DNA of 64,000 bases from the NCBI RefSeq assembly GCF_019084075.1, contig NZ_JAHREN010000001.1, positions 5,415,658 through 5,479,657 on the forward strand, given 5' to 3'. How positions within the stretch are numbered: the stretch's first letter is position 1; every line of letters begins with the position of its first letter. The notes under the pieces were generated by a model. The model made no database searches, had not been told where the DNA came from, and worked only from the letters and a program-made list of their open reading frames with translations. Below, one piece after another: positions 56,077 to 64,000 of the stretch. Source of the DNA: Siccirubricoccus sp. G192 (lineage in GTDB: Bacteria > Pseudomonadota > Alphaproteobacteria > Acetobacterales > Acetobacteraceae). Made by a program: the position numbers and the translations under genes.

Positions 56077-58281
56077 ATGTCCCCTCGCCGAAGCGCTGCC
56101 ACCCGCCCTTCCCGCCATCGCGCCGGATTCCCCGGACCGCTTCATCAACCGGGAGCTGTCCTGGCTGGATTTCAATTCGCGGGTGCTGGAGGAGGCGGCC
56201 AATCCGCGGCATCCGCTGCTGGAACGGCTGCGCTTCGTCGCCATCTCCTCCTCGAACCTGGACGAGTTCTATTCGGTGCGGGTCGCCGGGCTGATCGGCC
56301 AGGAACGCGCCGGCATCGCCAGCCCCTCGCCGGATGGCCGCACGCCCTCGCAGCAGATGGCCGCCATCCATGAACGGGCGCGGTCCCTGATCGCGGACCA
56401 GCACCGGGAATGGCACACGCTGCGCCGCCTGCTGCGCGAGGCCGGCGTCTGCCTCCTGGACGCGGTGGGATTGTCGGAGGCCGACCGGACCTGGCTGCAG
56501 GACTGGTTCATGGAGCGGGTCTTCCCGGTGCTGACGCCGCTGGCGGTGGACCCGGCGCATCCCTTCCCCTTCATCGCCAACCTGGCGCTCTGCATGGCGC
56601 TGAAGCTGGTGCGGGAGGAGGATGGCGGCACCATGCGGGCGCTGCTGCCGCTGCCGCCGCAGGTGGACCGCTTCATCCGCCTGCCCTCGCCCGCCCCGGG
56701 CGGAGCGGCCGGCGCCGACCGCAGCATCCGCTTCGTGCTGCTGGAGGACCTGATCGTCCTCTGCCTCGGCCGCCTCTTTCCAGGCTTCATCCCGGCCGAG
56801 CGCGGGTTGTTCCGCCTGATCCGCGACACCGACGTGGGATTCGAGGAGGAGGCGGAGGATCTGGTGCGGTCCTATGAGACCGCGCTGAAGCGCCGCCGCC
56901 GCGGCCGCGCCATCCGCCTCTCCGTCACCGCCGACACGCCGGCCGACATGGTGGGCTTCGTCGCCGAGGAACTGGCTGCCGACCGCACCGGCGTCTTCGT
57001 GGTGGATGGGCTGCTCGGCCTTTCCGACCTGAAGCAGCTGATCGTGGAGGACCGGCCGGACCTGCTCTTCACGCCCTATACGCCGCGCTTCCCGGAACGC
57101 ATCCTGGATTATGGCGGGGACTGCTTCGCGGCGATCCGCGCCAAGGACATCGTGGTGCACCACCCCTACAGATCCTTCGATGTGGTGGTGCAGTTCCTGC
57201 GCCAGGCGGCGCGCGACCCGAATGTGGTCGCCATCAAGCAGACGCTCTACCGCACCAGCCGCGACAGCCCGATCGCCCGCGCCCTGATCGAGGCGGCCGA
57301 TTCCGGCAAATCCGTCACCGCCATGGTGGAGCTGAAGGCCCGCTTCGACGAGGAGCGCAACATCGCCCTCTCGCGCGAGCTGGAGGCCGCCGGCGTGCAG
57401 GTGGTCTTCGGCTTCGTCGAGCTGAAGACCCACGCCAAGGTCAGCCTGGTGGTGCGGCGCGAGGGCCAGGCGATGCGCAGCTACGCGCATTTCGGCACCG
57501 GCAACTACCACCCGATCACCGCGCGCATCTATACCGACCTCAGCTTCTTCACCGCCGATCCCGGCCTGACCCGCGACGCCGCGCGGCTGTTCCAACTACA
57601 TGACCGGCTATGCCCGGCCGGAGACGATGGAGGCCCTGGCCTTCGCGCCGCTGACCATCCGCCCGGCGCTGCTCGGCCTGATCGAGCAGGAGATCCGCTT
57701 CGCGCGGGAAGGCCGTCCGGCCGGCATCTGGCTGAAGATGAACAACCTGGTGGACGAGCAATTGATCGATGCGCTCTACCGCGCCAGCCAGGCCGGGGTG
57801 CGCGTGGACTGCGTGGTGCGCGGCATCTGCTGCCTCCGCCCCGGCATGCCTGGCCTGTCCGAGAACATTCGCGTGAAGTCCATTGTCGGGCGCTTCCTGG
57901 AACATTCGCGGATCTGCGCCTTCGGCAATGGCCACCGGCTGCCCAGCCGCCGCGCCCGGGTCTTCATTTCCTCGGCGGACTGGATGGCGCGGAACATGGA
58001 TTGGCGCGTTGAGACCCTGGTGCCGGTGGAGGGATCCCACGGTACATGCGCAGATCCTGGACCAGATCATGGTGGTGAACCTGAAGGACACGGCGCAGTC
58101 CTGGGGATTGCAGGCGGATGGCCATTGGCGGCGGCTGCCGGCAGGGCTGCATCCGGTCTCGGCGCATGAGTATTTCATGACCAACCCCTCGCTCTCCGGC
58201 CGCGGCAGCGCGCTGAACCCACCGACCCGCACGCCAGCCGTGGGCAGGCGGCCCCGGCAGAACCGGGTGGCGCAGGACTGA
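56077..58281 (+). CDS. ppk: Polyphosphate kinase 1, three frameshifts
   Basis: About 733 residues. Hallmarks are RFINRELSWLDFNSRVLEEA near the N-terminus, NVVAIKQTLYRTSRDSPIAR, and QAMRSYAHFGTGNYHPITAR with the phosphorylated His. Breaks: the start (ATGTCCCC..., about 56083; corrected LAEALPPALPAIAPDSPDRF), near 57590 (extra C; LFNYMTGYARPETMEAL), and near 58035 (extra G; VEDPTVHAQILDQIM). It makes polyphosphate from ATP and is followed by ppx, as usual. Confidence 0.92.
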
Positions 58282-58286
58282 ACGGC

Positions 58287-59824
58287 TTGGACACGCCTGC
58301 TTCCCTCTGGCCCGGCGCCGCCTGCGGCGGGGTCCGGCCGCCGCGCTGCGGCGTGGTCGATCTCGGCTCAGATTCTGTCCGCCTGGTGGTTTTCGAGGGG
58401 CGCGGCCGCAACCCGCAGGCGATCTTCAACGAAAAGGCGGTGCTCGGCCTCGGCCGCGGGGTGCAGGCTTCCGGCCGGCTGAACGAGGAGGCGATCGGCC
58501 CGGCGCTCACCGTGCTGGCGCGCTACCATGCCGTGGCCCGCGCCATGCACGCCGAGCCGCTGGAGGTGCTGGCCACCGCGGCGGTGCGCGACGCCGCCAA
58601 CGGCCCGGGATTCGTGGCCGGGCTGCAGGCGCGGATGCCCGGCGTGCCGATCCGCATCCTGACCGGCGACGAGGAGGCGCGGCTTTCCGCCGACGGCGTG
58701 CTGATGGGCATTCCCGGCGCCGATGGCATCCTGGGCGATCTCGGCGGCGGTTCCCTGGAAGTGGTGCGGCTGGAGGCCGGGCGGGCGGTGCGCGCCGCCT
58801 CCCTGCCCATCGGTGTCATCCGCCTGGCGGAGCGGGCCGGCAATGACGTCGCCCGCGCCCGCGGCATCGCCGAGCAGGAGCTTGGCCGCCAGCCCTGGCT
58901 GGCCGAGGGCGCCGGCCGCGACCTCTATCTGGTGGGCGGCGCCTGGCGGGCGCTGGCGCGGATGCATATCGCCCAGACCGGCTACCCGCTGGCCATCGTC
59001 CACCACTACGTGCTGCGGCGGGAGGAGGCGCGGGACCTGGCCGGGGTGGTGATGGCCGCCTCCCGCCGGATGCTGGAGCGGATGCCGGGCGCGCCGCAGA
59101 AGCGCCTGGGCGACCTGCCCTTCGCCGCCGTGGTCATGCGCCGCCTGCTGCGCGCCACCGGGGCCGGCCGCGTGGTCTTCTCGGCCAATGGGCTGCGGGA
59201 GGGCTGGTATGGCAGGCTGCTGCCGGACCCGGTGCGGCAGGCCGATCCGCTGCTGACGGCAGCGCGGGGATGGCGGTGGAGTGGGGCCGCGACCCCGAGC
59301 TGCCGCCGGCGCTGCTGGCCTGGACCGACCCGCTCTTCCCGGAGGAGGGCGCGGCCGACCGCACCCTGCGCGAGGCCGCCTGCTGGATCTCCGACATCGG
59401 CAGCCACGACCACCCGGAATACCGGGCGGAGCAGGCTTTCCTCAGGGTGCTCAGGCGGAACGGCATCGGGCTCGACCACCATGGGCGGGCCTTCCTCGCG
59501 CTCAGCGCCGCGCTCCGCTACGAGGCCGAGCCGGGTGCCGCCTTCCTGGCGCCGACGCGGGTGCTGCTGGATGCGGCGGCCCTGCGCCAGGCGGAGACGC
59601 TGGGGGCGGCGCTGCGGCTCGCCTATACGCTCTGCGGCGGCACCCCAGGATTGCTGGCCGGCACCAGGCTGGCCCGGCATGGCGACAGGCTGGTGCTGCG
59701 CCTAGCGGAGGGCACCGGCGTCTTCGCCGGCGAAAGCGTGCTGCGCCGGGTGGAGGCGCTGGCGGCCTCGCTCGGGCTGGAGGCGGTGGTGGAGGTGGCG
59801 GACCGGGAGGCGGTTCCGGAATAG
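58287..59824 (+). CDS. ppx: Exopolyphosphatase (Ppx/GppA), frameshifted
   Basis: About 512 residues. The ASKHA phosphatase fold is shown by GVVDLGSDSVRLVVFEGRGR (phosphate loop), EVLATAAVRDAANGPGFVAG and GILGDLGGGSLEVVRLEAGR. The C-terminal HD-like half (WISDIGSHDHPEYRAEQAFL) is in the next frame; one missing base near 59268 joins LLTAARG to MAVEWGRD. It starts 5 bases after ppk. It releases terminal phosphate from polyphosphate, opposing Ppk. Confidence 0.9.
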
Positions 59825-60039
59825 AGCGGATCGCGGACGGATGTGAACGTCCGGGAGCGTGAATCTGCTCTGCAAACAAGGAGCTACGGCGGATTCGCGT
59901 TCAGGAATGAACGCTAGAGCATGATGCGTTCACCTTCGTTCACGCATCATGCTCCAGGCCTTTGTTTGATCGCGTGATTCACGCTTTTCGCTGCGAGCAC
60001 CTCAAGCGATCACGCTCTAATCCGCCGTAGCCCGCCGCC
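59825..60039. repeat. Nested palindromes in ppx-rnd intergenic region
   Basis: An outer pair GCTACGGCGGATT (59883-59895) and AATCCGCCGTAGC (60019-60031) is perfectly complementary and encloses a second perfect 13-base pair GAGCATGATGCGT (59917-59929) and ACGCATCATGCTC (59942-59954). Further short inverted repeats (GCGTGATTCACGC near 59972) lie between them. The block is lower in GC than its surroundings. It looks like an interspersed palindromic element that could also end both convergent transcripts. Confidence 0.7.
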
Positions 60040-61226
60040 CTATTCCGCCCCGATCAGCTTCACCCGCCGGCCATCGACGCCGAGCGCCAGCCGCCCGGCC
60101 TTGAGCGCCAGCGCCGACTCGCCGAAGACCTCGCGGCGCCAGCCGCGCAGCGCCGGCAGGTCGGGATGCGCCTCGGTGGCCAAGCGGTCGAGGTCGTCGC
60201 TGCTGGCGAGCAGCTTTGGCGCCACTTCATGCTCCTCGCTCTTGGCGGCCAGCAGCACCTTGAGCAGCGCCACCAGGGCCGGCGAGGGCGAGGGGCCGCC
60301 GCGGTCGCGGGGCGCCTCGGGCAGGTCCAGATCGGGCAGCGCCTTGGCGGCCTGGATCGCGGCGAGCAGCCCGGCGCCGCTGCGGCCCTTGGCGAAACCC
60401 TCCGAGATGCCGCGCGCCCGCGCCAGGTCGGCCGGGGTCTCCGGCCCGGTGGCGGCCACCTCCAGCAGGGTTTCGTCCTTCACCAGGCGCTGGCGGGGGA
60501 TGTTGATGCGCTGCGCCTCCCGCTCCCGCCAGGCGGCCACGGCGCGCAGCGAGGCCGAGGAAGCGGCGGTTGCCGGTGCGGGCCTTCAGCCTTTCCCAGG
60601 CGGTCTCGGGGTCGACGCGGTAGGTGGCGGGCTGGTCGAGCACCGCCATTTCCTGCGCCACCCATTCCATCCGCCCCTCGCGCTCCAGCCGGTTGCGGAG
60701 CGCGGTGTAGATCTTCCTGAGATGCGTCACATCCGCCGCCGCATAGGCGATCTGCGAGGGCGAGAGCGGCCGGGCCGCCCAGTCCGAGAAGCGATGCGCC
60801 TTGTCGATCTGCGCGCCGGCCAGGGCCCGGCAGAGCTGGTCATAGCTCACCTGGTCGCCGAAGCCGGCCACCATGGCGGCAACCTGGGTATCGAAGAGGG
60901 GCGTCGGCACGGCATCAGGTTTCGGCAGGAAGATCTCGATGTCCTGGCGCGCGGCGTGGAAGACCTTCACCACCTTGCGGTCGGCCAGCAGGGGCGCCGA
61001 GCGGGGCGAGGTCGAGATCGGGGGCGAGGGCATCCACCACCGCCACCTCCTGCTCGCCACCCGATTGCACCACGCAGAGCTCAGGCCAGTAGGTCCGCTC
61101 CCGCATGATTCGGTATCGTACCTGGCGAAGGTCTCATGCCGCAGCCGCTCGCACACAGGGCGGCGAGATCGGCGGTGGTGGTGATGGGGCCGGGGCGGGG
61201 TCCGGGGCAGGCAGGCGACGGCTCAT
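60040..61226 (-). CDS. rnd: Ribonuclease D, several frameshifts
   Basis: DEDD exonuclease and HRDC-like parts are in different frames. The middle is clear: DRKVVKVFHAARQDIEIFLP, VPTPLFDTQVAAMVAGFGDQ, and QIAYAAADVTHLRKIYTALR (Exo III with Tyr and Asp). The N-terminal FMRERTYWPELCVVQ piece and the C-terminal REREAQRINIPRQRLVKDET piece lie in other frames, with breaks near 60555, 61015 and 61100. The start is uncertain; PITTTADLAALCERLRHETF suggests it lies near 61190-61226. RNase D trims the 3' ends of tRNA precursors. Confidence 0.78.
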
Positions 61227-61370
61227 GGGCCGCGGTTCACCACATAGACTACGGGAGGCGCGGGGAAAAGCCGGGCCGCGGGGCCGGGGTTGACTCCCGC
61301 CGCGGGGCGACCCTCTCTGCGCTGCCATTTCCGGCCGGCACTTCCGGCCGCCATCCAGGTTCCCCGACCA

Positions 61371-63182
61371 ATGCACGCCTATCGCACCCATACCTGCGGC
61401 GCGCTCCGCGCCTCCGATGCCGGCTCGACCGTCCGCCTGTCCGGCTGGGTGCACCGCAAGCGCGACCATGGGGGGCTGCTGTTCATCGACCTCCGCGACC
61501 ATTACGGCCTGACGCAATGCGTGGTGGCGCAGGGCTCCCCGGTCTTCGAGGCGGCCGACCGGCTCCGCCCGGAAAGCATCATCACACGTGACCGGCGAGG
61601 TGGTGCGGCGCGAGGGCGCCACCATCAACCCGCGCCTGCCGACCGGCGAGGTCCAGGCTGCGGGTGCGGGAACTGAACGTGCAGTCCGAGGCCGGGGTGC
61701 TGCCGATCCAGGTGGCGGGCGAGGCCGGTCCCAGGACCTCAGGCTGCGCTACCGCTTCCTCGACCTCCGGCGGGAGAAGCAGCAACGCAACATCATGCTG
61801 CGCGCCGGGGTGATCGCCTCCATCCGGCAGCGGATGATCGAGTGGGGCTTCACCAGATTCCAGACGCCGATCCTGGCGGCGTCGAGCCCAGGGGCGCGCG
61901 ACTACCTGGTGCCCTCCCGCCTGCATCCCGGCACCTTCTATGCGCTGCCACAGGCACCACTACGCGGCCCGTTCGTGGCCATGGTGGCGGGCGGCCGACC
62001 GCTACTTCCAGATCGCCCCCTGGCTTCCGTGACGAGGCGAGCCGCGCCGACCGCTCCCCCCGGCGAGTTCTACCAGCTCGATTTCGAGATGAGCTTCGTG
62101 ACCCAGGAGGACGTCTTCGCCGCGATCGAGCCGGTGCTGGCCGGCGTCTTCGAGATTCTCCGCGACTATCCAGCACGAAGCGCATAGTGACGCCTGCCCC
62201 CTTCCCCCGCATCCCCTTCGACCAGGCGATGCTGGGGGTCGGCTCCGATAAGCCGGACCTGCGCAACCCGCTCCGCATCCGCGACGTGACCGAGCAGTTC
62301 CGCGGCGGCGCCTTTGGAGCTTTTCGCCCGCGCCGTCGAGGCGCGTGGTCGCGCCATCCCGGCGCCGGGCGCCGGCGGGGGAGCAGCTTCTTCGACAAGC
62401 TCAATGAATGGACGCGGAGAGCGGCGCCAGCGACCTCGGCTACATCACCTTCGAGGCCGGCGAGGCCCGCGGCCATCGCCCGCAGCCTGGAGCGAGAGGC
62501 GCGCCTGCGCGATCGCGACGCCTGCAGCCTGAGGACGGGACGCCGTGTTCTTCGCCGCCTACCGACGAGGCAGAGGCGGCGGCGAAATTCGCCGGCCAGG
62601 TGCGCAGCCGGCTCGGCCAGGAGCTCGGCCTGATCGGGGGAGACGCCTTCCGCTTCTGCTGGGTCACCGATTTTACGATGTACGAGCGCAACGAGGAAAC
62701 CGGCCAGATCGATTTCAGCCACAACCCCTTCAGCATGCCCCAGGGCGAGCTGAAAGCGCTGAACAACATGGACCCGTTGCAGATCAAGGCCTTCCAGTAC
62801 GACATCGTCTGCAACGGCATCGAGCTCTCCTCCGGCGCCATCCGCAACCACCGGCCGGACATCATGATCCGCGCCTTCGAGATCGCCGGCTATTCGGCCG
62901 GGAAGTGGTGGAGAAGCAGCACCGGCGGCATGCTGAACGCCTTGCGCTACGGCGCGCCGCCGCATGGCGGCTCTGCCCCCACGGCATCGACCACGCTTCG
63001 TGGGGCTGCTGGCCGATGAGCCGAATATCCGCGAGGTGATCCTCTTCCCGATGAAGTAACAGGCCGAGGATCTGATGATGGGCGCCCCTTATTTGGTGGA
63101 GCCGGCGCGGCTCCGCGAGCTGCATATTCGCCTGGACCTGCCGCCGCCAAGGGTGCTGGCCGGCGGCAGGGCGACACCCTAA
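61371..63182 (+). CDS. aspS: Aspartate-tRNA ligase, many frameshifts
   Basis: Class II synthetase of bacterial AspS type. The N-terminal OB-fold is HAYRTHTCGALRASDAGSTV then RLSGWVHRKRDHGGLLFIDL. Later pieces in other frames are LRYRFLDLRREKQQRNIMLR, EFYQLDFEMSFVTQEDVFAA (near motif 2), and, after the GAD insertion, EETGQIDFSHNPFSMPQGEL. The ending EDLMMGAPYLVEPARLRELH is in frame only after a TAA at 63058-63060, where members have Asn. At least eight indels are needed. I treat it as real but badly read. Confidence 0.85.
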
Positions 63183-63199
63183 GTGGGGCGCTTGCTCCT

Positions 63200-64000
63200 G
63201 AAGGAGGCCCCGATCCCTAAGCCGCCACCTCTTCGCCGCCCTGCTCGGCACCGCCTCCCTGCCCGCCGGCATCGCTATCCGCCCTGGCCCCGGCCCAGGC
63301 GAAGGCGGCGGAACCAGGGGCGGAGGCCATGGCCGCGCATCGCGCCGCCTATCACCTGACCCTCGACCGGGTGCGGGACAATTCCGACATGCCCGGGCCG
63401 AGGGTGAGCCTCTATGAAGATGGTGGATGCCTGCGACGCCTGGGCCACCGAGCAGCGCTTCACCCTGATTCACCGGCACGACGAGACAGGTGGAGACCGC
63501 CTCCGACTACTCGACCTGGAGACGAAGGACGGGCGCAGCATCCCGCTTCTCGCGAGCGCAAAGCTCGCAGGCGCGTCTCCCAGCGTGACGGGCGAGGCGG
63601 AGGTGACGCCGGAGGGCGGCCGCGTCCGCTATACCGACCCGGCCGCGAAGGAGGGAGGCACTGCCGCCCGGCACCCCCCTGCCGTGCTGCCCGCCATCCG
63701 CACCCTGGCCACCGCGCGGGCGGGTTCGCTTGCATGCTGGTGGCGCCGCTTTTCGACGGCACCAGCCCGGACGGGGCGCAGGACACCACCACGGTGATCT
63801 CCGGCTGGCAGGCGGCGCAGCCGGGTGAGCGCTTCCCCGTGCCAGCATCGCCGCTCGGCAGCGCCCGGATGCCGGATCGCCTTCTTCGACCGCAAGGACA
63901 CCAGCGGCGGCGGCGCCAGCGCGCCGGATCGGGGGGTGAGGCTGCTTCACTTCGAGAGCCGGCGTGGCGGATGGCCTGAACATGGATTTCGGCGAGTTCA
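63200..64000 (+). CDS. EipB/DUF1849-like envelope protein, partial, frameshifted
   Basis: Runs off the end of the window. A signal-peptide-like stretch (LFAALLGTASLPAGIA) appears near 63225, then AAHRAAYHLTLDRVRDNSDM, MVDACDAWATEQRFTLIH, LETKDGRSIPLLASAKLA and LLVAPLFDGTSPDGAQDTTT-like pieces in different frames, and FFDRKDTS and VADGLNMDFGEF at the end. These match, in order, the EipB (DUF1849) family of periplasmic proteins needed for envelope integrity in Brucella and Caulobacter. Start and exact breaks cannot be fixed. Confidence 0.65.

Noticed and set aside
1..64000. CRISPR arrays, tRNA, rRNA, transposases, riboswitches
   Set aside because: Looked for regular spaced repeats, clover-leaf elements, DDE-type proteins and known leader motifs; none could be supported.

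Overview
This 64 kb window is uniformly very GC-rich (about 70 % or more by eye) except for one AT-rich insert. The gene families (many Bug/TctC periplasmic receptors, alphaproteobacterial HdaA, aa3-type oxidase subunit IV, EipB-like protein) point to an alphaproteobacterium, most likely an Acetobacteraceae member close to Roseomonas. That placement is inference; no rRNA gene is present to confirm it.

Layout. 1-7.2 kb: C-terminus of an Na+/H+ antiporter, a CBS-BON protein, MscL, a peptidoglycan-binding lipoprotein, a TRAP transporter operon (DctP-DctQ-DctM), a HicA-like protein and a two-CBS protein. 7.2-9.0 kb: a fused ABC exporter. 9.2-15.3 kb: six tandem TctC/Bug receptors with no TctA or TctB. 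15.3-21.2 kb: metabolic and transport genes (TauD-like dioxygenase, M20 peptidase, gamma-glutamylcyclotransferase, lactate permease-like protein, a further Bug receptor, AlkA-like glycosylase). 21.2-27.7 kb: alpha/beta hydrolase, SCO protein, class I ribonucleotide reductase small subunit, MFS transporter, ketopantoate reductase-like enzyme. 27.9-32.3 kb: GH16-like hydrolase with a duplicated N-terminal module, a flavin halogenase-like enzyme, two small membrane proteins and the eighth Bug receptor.

The most distinctive block is 32.5-43.8 kb on the minus strand, a tightly overlapping operon that reads as an aryl-polyene (APE/xanthomonadin-type) type II polyketide pathway: ACP, AMP-ligase, two hot-dog dehydratases, ketosynthase, chain-length-factor-like partner, ketoreductase, LpxL-like acyltransferase, LolA-like carrier and MMPL exporter. 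A family-2 glycosyltransferase and an unusual lipoprotein precede it. A methyltransferase is divergent from it and the halogenase-like gene lies about 2 kb beyond its end.

44.8-50.0 kb holds a lipoprotein hydrolase, a small secreted glycine-rich protein, an ABC-F ATPase and the AT-rich island, which carries one broken reading frame with a HEPN-like C-terminus. 50.0-64 kb is housekeeping: ndk, oxidase subunit IV, purN-purM, CDP-alcohol phosphatidyltransferase, AI-2E family permease, HdaA, ppk-ppx, rnd, aspS and an EipB-like gene running off the end.

Important caveat: about 27 genes, including essential ones, are interrupted by one-base indels, mostly an extra C or G in homopolymers of six or seven, and the last 3.5 kb is especially poor. 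In most cases the summed length corrects to an intact family-length protein. I therefore treat them as probably intact genes in an error-containing assembly and list each as one CDS spanning the break.
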